From assembly GCF_036417845.1 (NCBI RefSeq), contig NC_089994.1, forward strand, positions 12,480,001-12,544,000: a stretch of 64,000 bases of DNA. The letters run 5' to 3'. Shown piece after piece: positions 24,890 to 44,101 of the stretch. The position numbers were made by a program, and so were the translations under genes. The DNA comes from Apteryx mantelli (lineage: Eukaryota > Chordata > Aves > Apterygiformes > Apterygidae). Numbering within the stretch: position 1 is the first letter of the stretch; each line of letters begins with the position of its first letter. The notes beneath the pieces are model-generated. The model did not search any database. It was given only the letters and a program-made list of their open reading frames with translations, and was not told the origin of the DNA.

Positions 24890-25660
24890 GCTATGGAAAC
24901 ACGTGTTTTCCACGGCGCAGGAGGCGGCCTCCCAGCCGGCCGGCCGCCACACAGCGCTCAGAGCCCCGCAGGCCGGTGGCCTCCTGGCGCCCGCTAACGG
25001 CCCGCACGCGCCCGGGCCCGCGTTCACCCACCGGCTCAGCCTGTACCGCAGGCGAGGCGCCGTCGCGGCCGCGCTCCGACCGCCGGGGCGACAGCGGGCA
25101 CCCGCCGGCCCTGCCGCGCTGCCCCAGCGGGCGCCGCGGGAAGGGGGAGCCGAGAACCGCAGGAAGGCACCGCCCTGCGCGGCGGGGCGGCGCGACCGCC
25201 CGCTGCCTCGGGCCCCGGCGCGGGGGCAGAGCCCCCCTCAGCCACGGCACGGGACGCGACGGGACAGCCCGCGCCGCCCCGCCGCGCGCCGGGCGACACC
25301 ATTCCGGTCTCCCCTGGGGGGGAGGGGCCCCCCCGGGTGATACCACTGCGGGGGCCGGCGGAGCGCGCACCGCGCGGTCGCACCGCCACAGGGATGGGCG
25401 GGGCCGCCGAGGACGGCGCATGCGCGCAGCGCGCCGCCGTTCGGCGCCCCCCCCCCCCCCAAAGGCGGCCAGCGCCTGCCGTTAAGTTGGCACAGAGGAA
25501 TCGGGTTCCCTTAAAATGCAGCCTTTGGCCTCAAACGGCCCGAAAGCCACGGTACAAGCACCGTAAAGAGCCACAGGGGACACGTTTCCCGTGCGAGGTC
25601 CGGCCGGGCCGCCCCCGGCGCGCTGCTCTGGGTCTGCGCCGCCTCCTCGTCCCGTTTCCG
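24890..25660. promoter_or_regulatory. CpG island without a recognised gene
   Basis: About 770 bases of very high CG density with GC boxes lie between the 3' end of PUS1 and the EP400-like copy. It contains the palindromic NRF1-type site GGCGCATGCGCG at 25415-25426, like the one in the EP400 island, and a C run near 25450. No first exon could be assigned on either strand. It would suit the start of the minus-strand unit running to about 15,036. Confidence 0.7.
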
Positions 25661-27936
25661 TAACACAACTTACTTGCCCTGGGTTTTATTTCGGAATGAC
25701 GGTGCTTTAAATTAAATTATTCCTCCATCAAGCGCAGAACATTGATTCATTCAGTATTCCAGAAGATTCAGTTTTGGACTCTGCACCACTTTTTTTTTTT
25801 TAACTCAGTTTCTGAGCCATAAAGCCATTTAACTGCACTGAAATCAGACCTGAAACACTGAGTTAATAATTCCCACAAAACAAAATAGTACACATGCTAA
25901 AAGGTAAGAAACATCCATTTTTTTATTTTGTTTTCTCCAAAGGTTATAGACAGAAATTCCCATTGATTTCAACAGAGACACAGGTGTCAGTTTGGGGGGC
26001 TTCATTACAAGCAACAAAGGTATTTCTCTCAGATTGACATGGACAGAATGAGCTTTGGAGAGAAGACTTAGGTCTGGATCAATTGTACAAACTAACAAGG
26101 GATGGAAATAAAAGTTGATGTAGAGTCCCACTAAGGGATCTCTTACAGTCTCGCTCTGATAAAACAAACACAGAGCAAGGCCTTCAAGATAAAAATGTAA
26201 ACTTCAGCTAAAACCCAGAAGAAACAAACAAGCAAATCCTTTTTAAAGGACAGCCTGCTCTGACAAAAATAATTTCTAGAAGGAGCCATAAAACTAGAGG
26301 CCTTGGGCAGAAATCACTGAATAAAGGAGCAAAGAGTCAACAGCTCCAAAAATGAGCTATGACATTCAGTATGGACCACAAGGTTTGGTTCACATCCTTA
26401 GGCACAGAGTGCTGACCTGTGTCCTGAGCTGGCAGGACAACTGTGCTTGTTTGAATATCTAAGTGAAAAGACCACTGCTTTTCTACCCTAGGAATTTGTC
26501 ACAGAAGACGAGCTTTTATATTATGAAGCAAGTCTCCATACAAACCCAACAGGGGATGTTTATCAAGCGAGCATACTAAAGCCCAAAAACTTGGAGAGAC
26601 TATTCCGCTCTCACCCCCTTCCAAAGTGTTCTATGGTTAGGGAGGGCAGAAGGGCTGCTAACATTACTCATTTTTTCTCCTACCACCTCCTCAGAGAGTT
26701 GTAACCAAGAACCAGAACTCAAGCCACAGTTGAGGAAAGGAGAGCAAGAACTCCAAAGTGTGCAGATCCCCAAAAAACAGAAAACAAAAACTGATTCCCA
26801 GAGGAACACAGTCCTTAGACATGTGCTTCCCAAATCATTGCACAAATTCCTCTATTTTGAGCAGCTTCATGGGAAGTGAAAATTCACACAAAGTGAATGC
26901 AAACTTGATTAAAGCCCAGAGAAAATACAAACCATTCCTTTCACAAGTTAAGTTCATTCAACCCAAAAATCTAGCAGATGGCTAGCTAGTTTCCACCAAA
27001 ACCAGAAACATAAACTAGCAGCAAAACATTTAGTGATCCACCACAGGCAACACAAACTTTCACGGCTGCATGCTTTGGTTTGCAATCCTAATAGTTAGTT
27101 TCCTCCTTAAATCTCAACAAAAGCTCTATGAAGCAATTCCTCAGGCAGGAAAGGTCCAATTACATCTGTAGCTGCGGATCTATGTTCTTGGGTCTGCCCA
27201 AGTATATAGGCAATACTGGGATGACAACATCTTCCAAATAAAATGTCCGGTCTTAAAAATACATGGTTCAGTCCCCTTTCCAAAATTAAGAGCTCTCACT
27301 GAGTAAGGAATCTTAATTCTTTTTAGGCTTGCAAAGCTTTAGAAAACATAGAAAATTTGATTCTATGGCAACAAAATTCAGAACGGTTGACATGATAATG
27401 AATTGCTAACCCATGCATATTATTCCGCAAGAAAGTCATGAATGACATGGAAAAATAAAATAAGAACTTAACAGTGTTTAGAGATCAGGTGAAGAAAACT
27501 TTAAAACCCTCAAAAGTTCATGGAGTCATAACTGCTTAATAATAAACAAAAAAAGAAAAAATGTATATTAAAATGTTTTGCCCATCTGTATGTAGAGATT
27601 ATACGCATTTAAAATACTATTTTCCAGGTAAACATGTAATAAAAACATTATTCAAATAGCAATTAAGATTTCTTGCATTACAAGATTCTTTTCGAAAGCC
27701 TCTTTCTCGTTACATTATTTTCAAGTATTCCAGTCAGGTGAATCAGTCAGTGGTATAAACAGCTTTTTCTTTTTCTTCTGCAGTTTTCCCCACCCAATTT
27801 CTCCTGGGCATGTGATTCCTGTTCTGCATGCACACAAACCTCTGCTTTACTGGATTCTTGGATTTAGAAAGGCCACTTTTTTCTAGACAAAGCAAATTGC
27901 AAGAGGTAAGGGTCCCAGATCCAGCCACTTATTGGC
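25661..27936 (-). other. PUS1: PUS1 3' UTR and downstream sequence
   Basis: No further coding exon follows the PUS1 stop at 27939-27937. The clearest minus-strand AATAAA is at 25922-25927, which would make a 3' UTR of about 2 kb. The true end is not determined, and an antisense transcript from the CpG island cannot be excluded. Confidence 0.4.
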
Positions 27937-34872
<6,936 letters not shown>

Positions 34873-35560
34873 GGCCCCGCGGGCGGGCACACACCCCTCC
34901 CCCCCCTCCTCCTCCTCCCCCCGCCCGCCCAACGGCCGCGCCAACGGCCGCGCAGGGGCGCGCGCGCCGCAGCCACCGCCACTTACGCGGGCGCTGCGGA
35001 GCGACGGGACCACGTGGGCGCGGCGCGCGGCTACGGCAGCCGCGCAGGGACGCGGCGCGGCGGCGGCGCTGCCGGGAGGGGGGCGGGGCTGCGCGCCCAG
35101 CCCGCGCGGCCCCTGTGCGCGCCGCGGGCGCCCGGGTGCCGCTGCTTCGCCTCGAGGCGCCGCCGCGCGCCGGGCTGGGCCGCGCTGAGGGGCGCCGAGG
35201 CCCGAGAGCGCGCGGGGGCCTCTGCCTGCGCCCGATCAGCCTTGCGGGTGGACCAGGCCGCTCCTCCTGACAGCCCCGTGTGGGGGAGCTAGCGCTGCTG
35301 GCGGCCACCGTGAAACGGGACCGCGTGTCAGGGCAAGGGGGGAGATGCGTCACCTAGCGGAGCCCGTCGCCCGTTAAAATGTGGGGCTTCCGCTCTCGGT
35401 GGGGTGCGACATCAGCCACCATCTCCCCTCCCGTGCAGCCTCTGCCCGCAGCGGTATCGGCTGCGGCCGAGCTGAAGCACCTACTGCTTCGTTTTCCCAC
35501 CGGTTCTTCCTCCGTCCGGCTCTCCCCGGCGACCCTTCTGCTCGCATCTACAGCACCTTT

Positions 35561-38500
35561 ACCTGTCTGCGCGGAGGTGCTTAGCGGGACGGCTTGGTGC
35601 AGTGGGCACCCTTGTCAGGCGGCAGCATGACCCCCCGGAAAAGCCAGGCGCGCCTGGAGATTGGGCTGTCGAGCTACGAGCTCCAGCGGTTTGTAGGACC
35701 GAGCCACCCGAAGAGAGCGCCGCTTCCCCGGCGCGGCTGCGAGATCAGCCTGAGAGAGCTGCGTTTATTCGTTCAGCTGGAAAATGGAATGGTTGGCAGT
35801 TCCAGGCAGGCCGGATTATCAACTGCAGACTTGTTGTTTCTGCTAATGAGGGGAAGAAATGCTGCACGTCCCTTTCTGAACTGATACATCCGAGTTATTT
35901 CAGGGGTGGCATGGGACAAAGGAAGATTTGTCACATGTTCCCAGCTGTACTTTGTTTAGAGAAGTGATAAAAGATAGCCTGTCAAATAGGAGCGCTGCTG
36001 CCGATGGAAACAGGAATATAAATTTCTGTATTGCTCAGACCAGGGTGTCTCAATCTTTTTTGCCTCATTTCCTTAGGAAATGAAGCTTATGCAATCACAC
36101 TGCCTATCTGTCCACCAGCATCTCTTCCTTTTCCTTCCGTGAAGTGGTTTCTGAATTTGGCCCATTTCAGGTAAATTTGATAGAGGGACAAAGGTCTCAG
36201 CAGACAGGAAAATCAGAGGCTGAACAGAAGAAAGATTTACAGGGATGTCCCCACGAGGGAAGAGGCAGTGGTGTCTCAGCCTCTTATCCACTCAAATAGT
36301 AGCCAAGGAGCCTCCAACCAGTCAGTGCAAGCTTGGCTCTGACCCCATCATGCCACATGCTGCCTCTTTCCCAAGCTAAAAATTCAGGCAGGTGGGAAAG
36401 GGCTGGACAAGGGTACTCCAAGGTGCTGGTTCCAGTTAAGAGTTGTAGGACACAAACGTGGCCTCGCTACTTCACTGATCGCAGAATGACTTGCTTCTTA
36501 GTGTGAACTCATCATCATAAACAGTTACGAGCACTTGATGTCACCTTCTTGCTCACGGGCCACAGGCGCCTCTGGTGCAGCATATGGGCCTTTCTCCGTT
36601 CCCTGGCCTTGAGGTTTTCTAGCACTGCAGAACTGATGAGCCAAGAGCAACATTACTGTGGGGTGGCAGCCCACGGGGGTCCCAAATGAGATTAGGACCA
36701 TGTTGCAACTGCACATCCAAGGAACACATTTCCCTCAAGGAGTTTGTAGTCCAAATAGTCCAAATGAAGAAAGGATTTGTGTCCTGTTGGACTTCCACTT
36801 TTCATTTGGTCGTTCTGTAACAGGTAGATAACAAAGGCAAGGAGAAATTAAGTGACTTGCCACTTTGAGTCAGTTTTGTGGGAGTCTGCACTGTGAAGCT
36901 GGTACCTGAGGGATGCGCATGTGAAGCAAAAAGGCAGCAGAGACAGTCTGCAGTTTCTGGGCTGGAGCAGAAGGTCCAATTGCAGATCACTGTGTGAGGC
37001 CTGCAAAGCCAGTGCAGCTGCTTGGATTTGATTTGCAATACACAGCCCAGCAATCATCCAGCATCTTCAGAAATTAGCGTGGGGGTTAACTCCTCTCACA
37101 TGCATAGCCAGGACTAAACTGGAATCAGTACAAACAATTCATGAAGTTCCCTGCTGTTTGTGCGAGGAGCAGAACATTTCATGCATGTTTAATAGGACTG
37201 ATAAAATTAAAGTACATTGCATGGTACATCTGCTTGGCCCTAAGTGAGAGTGCTGCTATCAAGTTTACTCAGCAGTGAAATCAACCCCATAAAACCTTTC
37301 TAGCTATACAAGTGAACCTGGGGACTAATGAACAGTTGCACCTTTCAGCTAGCCAGCACTGGAAGCAAAATAGTTACAGGGAGAGGAGGCAGACGTTAGA
37401 GTATATTAATTGTTTTTGTATTAGGATACTTCTTTAATGACACCAGTATCAATCCTCACTTGAGTTTGGCTTATAAGAGTACTCTAGAAAGTCCTTCAGA
37501 ACTTTTTCTGGGAAAATTCCTCACTGCCTCCCTCTCTGAGACTCCTACCATTCACATGGGCTGTCACAGGCAAAAGCCTGGCTCAGTCTCTGCCCCTCCA
37601 GTGCAGCCGCTGAGCACGGAAATGAAAGCAGATTTTGAACCCATCTGACACAGATGATCATCACAGATGGTGAGACCAAACCCAGCAGAAATATCCCAGT
37701 TATCGCAGATGCAGATATCCCACCAGCAGATTTAAAACACTGGTCCTTCCCCTGCTGCCGGCGTTGGGCTCGGCAGACTGAGGAAGGAAGGGTGGAGCTG
37801 GCCGGCGCGTTCAGTGCTGGCTCTGCCTGTTGAGGGGCAGCGGAGCCGTACCCTGCTCCCAGCGCACCCCAAGCTGGCAGAGTGACCACGCTGCCCTTAA
37901 TATCTACGGAAATGCTGCTTTTGACTTGAGAAGAAGCCGGGTCAAACTAGCGGCCTGCAGCAGGAGCTCTGATGGGCTGCCTGGTTGTTATTCGTTAACG
38001 GCATCGTTGTCGTGGTGCTAATTAGTCAGGGTGACACCCGTGCCTTTTCCACACGCACAATCCATCGCTATATTAGTGAGCAGAACATGCCTAAAGCAAC
38101 ATAAGGCCAATCCTTTACTCACCATCACTGCTGGGTCTACAAATCAGAGAGGGGACAGAGCCGCCCGGAGAAGGCGACGCGCTGGAGGGAGACGCAGGGG
38201 GCTCAGGGCGTCCCGCAGCGGGGCCTGCTGAGCCCAAGGCCCCCAGGTGAGGCAGGACGAGCAGCCTGCAGGTGGGGCTCTGACAGCACAAACCAGCTTC
38301 TCCTCCCCAAAACGCTGGCCCATGCTCGTGTGCCTCCTTTCTGCATATTTTCCTTAGGAAACCCGCTTACCTCCCCATGCACTCCAAGGAACGCGGACTA
38401 AGCTAAGATTTATGTCAAATAGGTTTGCTTCAAATTTTCAAAGAAATATAATTTTCTAAGTCAACAAGAAAAGCTCTGAAGAAACATCGTGTTTTGAAGG

Positions 38501-41500
38501 AATCATTTTCTTCAATTTGTTTTCTGTTGAAGGGAGGGTTAAAAAAAAATCTGTTGAATTGATCTTTAATGAGCTGAAGGGTCTTTTTTTAGAAGGGGGC
38601 AATGCATTCATTAATCTGCTGTAGCAACTGACTCCAGCAGAGGATGAAAATCCACAGCCCTTCTGTCCCCTTGAGCAGTGGCTGGGGTCAGGGGATAGTG
38701 TATTTCCAGAGACTTGCAGTGGAAAGAGACTCACTGCAGCGCTGGGAACATAAATACAAAGCAAACTTGGGGTGACAATTTTTCTCCTTTCTTTGGGCAA
38801 ATATTCTTTGCTGCATGGCACCCGAAGGCCAGGACGTACTGAATGTTGTAGTCATTAAAGGCTAAGTACCTCCACGGCCTTGCGAAGTGGGCACGCACCG
38901 CACTGCGGGGGGCTAGGACTACCTCAGCCCACGGCTTCCCGGCAGGGGTGTAGCAGGGCACTGGCTGGAAATGAGCACACAGACAAAACCACCGGGAATC
39001 CTTTCCTTTTAGCCGTGGAGAATTTTCCCCCTTGGGAACCAAGAACTTATCCCTGCTGAACTGCACACTGAATTCACTGCACTAGATGCTGCCCTCTGGG
39101 GGAGCTCGTCTCCACCGCTTTGGGACACCTTTACACCCTCCCCCTCCATTTGGCTCTGTAAGGCTTGTAGCAGTCACTCTCCATCTTTTCCTCTTGTGCT
39201 GAAGATTGAGTAAATATTTTTGAGTTTTAAGTAGGACCTTCATATTTATAGCAAGGAACCATAAAGTTGAACAGATTCATCCGTCCGTAGCTAAAAGAAT
39301 GGACCATCTTTGAAGTTTCCGGGCAACCACACCTACCACTACAGAACTGGTGGCTTAAGTCTAGCTCTGACAGGCGATTTGAAGTCTTTGTGCCCTGCTC
39401 TGAATACTCATTCCAATACCTGCTTCTTTACAAGCCTATCAGAAAAGCAATGTGTCACGTCTTCCCTTCCTCTCCCCCACGTTGTGTCCTGCATGCAGGA
39501 GTCTGAAATCACCCGTGCAGGAGCTGAGCATCTTTCCATCCAGAGCGAAGCAACCCACCCTGCTTAAGCAGTGAGAAGACAGAGTTTGAGCACACAACAT
39601 ATTGTGAAATATCTGCCCTGAACAGCTTGTTCCTGTTGTGCCATCTCTGACAGAGCCCCACCTCCCTGCCCATGTCTTTTTCCTATTAACGTCACCACTC
39701 AAGAGCTGCAATCCATCATTTCAAGTCAAGTGTTCCTTTACCACCAGATACTCTAAATCATAACACAGGCCGGTCCATTCTCACTGGGAAATGACATACC
39801 ACTGCCTAAAACAAGATCTGAACTGTGAGAAGTTTGGAAACAATTCATTTGTAATTGTCTGAAGATTACCTGCAGCAAGAACCCTAACAGACTTGTAATT
39901 CCACGCCACAATGAATTAATGTGCTCTCTGTCGATGCAAGCAAATACTCACGCACATCAGATGCTGAAAAGCAGCGCAAGTCACGAACCACACGTGCCGT
40001 AGGTCTGCGAGGTGGTTGCTAGCGCACGGTAGACTCAGGCACAACAGGCTGACTTTTCTTGCACCAGAGCTTTAGATCTGACCCATATTGTGGGCAAAGA
40101 CAGCCGTGTCTAACAACCTGAGAGGTGACTGGGACCAACCCCAGGGATCCCTAGCAGTAGCACTTGAGTCTCAGTGAGGGTTAATGAAGGGTTAACCATG
40201 AACATTTGGAAACTCAGCTACCCTTTTTCCCTGCTAAGGAAAGAACCCTGTGTTTGGCATTATCTTCTTGAGCTCATTCTTAGAAACACGTTATTTAACA
40301 CATTATCTGAGAGCATGCAAATCCCCTGTCAGGTCTCAGCTGGGGTGGGGAGGGTGGGATCTGATCTCCAGTGTCCCTAAAAATGCTGTTTTCAGAACAG
40401 AACTGCACCAGGGAAATTTGTATCCCTGCCCTATGTGCCGCCATTCCCCACCCAGGGAAGGCACCTATCACCAACACTGCATTTATGGTAATACGTTAGG
40501 GGTGTAAGAGCCTTTTAAAGTCCTGCTGCCAGAGGTGTCTCTGAACAGCATTAACTCCTCCTGCCCAAAAGAGCTATATTAACATATGAGCTTTCCTGCC
40601 ACACAGCCCTCCACAGCCATTAAGACTTCCACAACTATTCCGGACAGGACTTCCAACCAGCACGCACACCATAAGACTAGCCAAAGTGTCACAGCAGGAG
40701 GAGAAGAGGATGTAAAGCTGAACACTGCTGCGAATGAGTTAACTCCCCCTAAAAAAATAAAGTTTTAAAAGGAAAAGAGTTGGTAACTAAAATTGGAATA
40801 CTTGATCTTTATATCCCCTTGGTTTAAAAAACACCCACCCATTTCTGCTTCCTTGATGTCATCAGGCTACTTCTGATCTTTGATAGCTGAATGAGCATGT
40901 TTTTGCTGACGTACATACCAACAACTAAATATAAAATATGGGAACGATGCCAAATGCACTGAAAGAATTGCTTGGGCTTGTTTTCAGCTAGAAATCAACA
41001 GCTACATAACATCACAATAAACGTCTAGAAAGTTGTGCAATTTTCACTGATGCTTTTAAGCTTTTCAGGCCTCATGGATTAGAGCTTTTAGGAGAGACTG
41101 TTTATTTCTGTTGTTAAAGTCTTTCCTGCCAGCACTTTCCCTCCTTTGCTCTGCTGCATGTGAAAGAGTCCTATGGATTCAGCAGAGTATTCCCAATCCA
41201 CAAGGCGCATGTGGCACACAGTGATTTGCCTTTTATTTGGCTATAGGTTTTCCATACGAACCTTTCAACTCCCTCATGGACAGCTTCAAAAGAAACATCT
41301 CCCTTACCTTCATCAGGAGTTTGTGAACTCGTTCTTTACCACTATCCCATGCTGCAGGGAAAAACGCACACAAGGGTTTTCCCACAGAAGTGTGCTATGT
41401 GTATTTAAAAAAAAAGAAAAACCAAGATCCAGGTGTGCTCAGCTGCCAAACTTAAAGCTGTATCATTCGCTTTGACCAGCTTTTCAAGGGTTGCCATATG

Positions 41501-43517
41501 GGTCTTGCCCAGCTTGTACCACAACAGCATCTCCATCACTTTAAGGTGCAGGCTCCCAGAGCTGTCCTGACCACCGATGCCGCTGCAGCGCTGGGCAACT
41601 CTGCTGGGGAAACAAATCAAGTCTCCTCACGACTGAGCCAGCGTAAACGACAGCTTAGCAGAGCCCAGTGTTTCCAGGCAGGCGCGTTCTCACAGAGAGC
41701 ACACGCGATGTCCAGTTCCCTTGGTGGGAAAGGCAGGGATGGGAAACAGAAGTTATAAATAGGGCTGAGCAAGAAAAAACAATTCCAGCTCACGTAAAAC
41801 TAAGATTTTGAAATAAGATCTTTTCTTACAAAAAAACAAAAAGTCCCATAACTGTATGGGGGGGGGGTGCTTAGTCAAACACGGGCTGGGAGGCAGCAGT
41901 CTCTCCCCTGGGATGCTCAGGCCAACAATAACATTCACAATCCAGCAAACTGAGTTTTGGGAAATGTTGATGGAATTACTGTATCAGTCTCCTTCTAGAT
42001 TACGTCTCTATTACTTAGTTTCTGTAAGAGCGGAAGGACTGGACTAATTAATACAGGAACTCTCTCATGTCCCAGTTGCAGGGCTCAGTTTTTCAATGCA
42101 GAATATCCCGATTCAGGCAGAGCAGGGTCTACAGCTACCTGCCTTGTACCAAAAGCCAGGGCCGAGCCTCACGGTAGCCTCATCACAGGGCTGCATGGCT
42201 ACTCGCATGCATTAAATCACTCGCTTGCTCTTAAGAAGGCAGCATTAAACCGTCAGCGTGGTGGCCCTGTGCACGCGTGTACAGCAGCATTCCCGCAGGG
42301 CTCCAGGCTGCTCACGAAGGAGCCCTACCTCAGCCAGCGGATGCACGTGCAACGAGATCGGCAGGGCCTGGTTTATTCCTTAACGCCCAAGGGCCCGCAC
42401 AGCTCAGCCCCGGCTATGAAAGCACAACTGAAATCTCCTTGGGCTGCTTTATGGCACTCCTCGCTACCGTTATTCAAATGCCTCATACGCCACAAGGACG
42501 TCATAATCCGTAATTTCTCAAAAGAGGCACAAAGAAAGCAAGGCCAAAAGTATTCACAAATTTTGGCTGTTCAGCTGGGAGTGCTGCTCGTCAGGGTTTT
42601 TTCAAAGCGTTTACTGCTTGCAGAGCACTTCTCTCCTGGGAAGGTCGGCTCCAACAGGCAGCTGAGAGGCGCTTGCCCCTCTGCACGGCCCCGACAGCCC
42701 TGTCCAGTTCCCTTGCCCGCAGCTCTGCAGGCTCACAGCAGGGGCGTTTCAAAAGCCTCCTGTACTTTTTGCCGTTTTCAACGATTTTTTTTGCATGTCT
42801 AGGTGGGCAAGAGAAAACAAAGCCATGGGCCATTTGTTCTGTTAAAATAACAAACTGCAACAAGCACAAACCCTGCAGGGAAATGTTTAATCCAAACTGG
42901 AAGTACCAAAATCTCATCATTCCTCCAACACTTCATCTGTAAGTACATCACTTACACAGCAATAAGCTTCCTGACTCTAATGATAAAATAAAGCTGGAGT
43001 TAAAAATAATGTATAACTATCGATTTGCATGAAAGCAACAATAACAACCGACGCTCATTCCTCACCCTTTAATACGAGCATCAGATACCTTCACCAAGTG
43101 TCTAGTAATAAACAGCTCCAACAGGCTGATCTTGCAAATACTGAAACCTGGGTGAAACCTTATGCATCCATCTGAAGGGATGGGCAGGGTCTGTTACTAA
43201 CTCACCATCACAGTGCTTCTACAGCTAGCAGCAGGAGCGCATAGACAGATAATAAGGACAGACGAACTAGTAATTACGGCTCTAACCTTGACACCGGGTT
43301 CAATTTTTCCACCTTCAAAGACTTCATGTGTGGCTCTAAGCAACTAACCTTTCTTGCCCCAAACTTCACCCTCTGTGAAAAGGGGACAAGAGCACTTCCC
43401 CCCCCGAAAGGCAAGGCTGGCAGAACAAAACATGTTAAATACTGTACTCTGATACTGCACCAATGGAAATTATATCAGCACTGAAAACAGATAGATCACT
43501 AACAATTTCAAATCAAT
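35561..43517. other. PUS1-ULK1 intergenic region
   Basis: About 8 kb without a gene I can support. The plus-strand frames near 35,594-35,967 lie on the flank of the CpG island and may reflect composition or a divergent non-coding transcript. The rest shows only short chance frames and simple runs, such as the G run near 41,860. No transposon family is recognised. Confidence 0.6.
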
Positions 43518-43523
43518 TTTATT
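43518..43523 (-). terminator. ULK1: Candidate distal ULK1 poly(A) signal
   Basis: AATAAA on the minus strand, the last of several between the ULK1 stop and the intergenic DNA. It marks the furthest plausible transcript end; use of nearer signals is equally possible. Confidence 0.4.
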
Positions 43524-43989
43524 TTCTTAAATTGGTGTTATACAATTTAAAGCCAAAAAAGGTCACACAAAACACAAATAAAAAAAATGTCAACAAAGTA
43601 TCAAGCATTACCGTATAAAGAACAACATCATACGCTCTCACAAACCTGAAGATACGTGTTATTAGACTGAGGTTTCTTGAAATCTATTAAAGACGCTACA
43701 CACAAATGCTGCAACAGTAACAAAGCCATGACAATAGCAAGTGGACTACACTAGCAACTTCAATGTTTTTCTCTCTTTTTATTTTTTTTTGCATTCCTTG
43801 TTGTCTACAAAGCAATAAATATTTTTCACCAAAAAAAGTTGGTTTCACGCTACATGCAGTTAGATAAAAAATAAAGTCACCAAAGTGATGGCAAAATAAA
43901 TCACCTGTCTGATTTGTTTTTCTTTCTTTTTTTTTTCCTTTTTTTGTTTTTTTAATTCAAGCACAGTGGCTAAGTTTCAAGTATTGAGA

Positions 43990-44101
43990 GAAAACATATA
44001 TATATACACATGTATGTGTTTCTGTGCGTACATATACATACACACACATACACACACATATAATTGTATGTATATACACAAACACATACATATATATATT
44101 G
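43990..44101. repeat. TA/CA dinucleotide microsatellite
   Basis: Alternating ATATAT, ACACAC and TGTATG runs over about 110 bases, imperfect and compound. It lies in the probable ULK1 3' UTR. Confidence 0.85.

Noticed and set aside
24817-25485. 222-codon plus-strand frame over the orphan CpG island
   Set aside because: Same GC-composition artefact; no domain or conserved motif can be seen.
42269-42802. 177-codon plus-strand frame in the PUS1-ULK1 gap
   Set aside because: No start context, splice sites or family resemblance; it overlaps an opposite-strand frame of similar quality.
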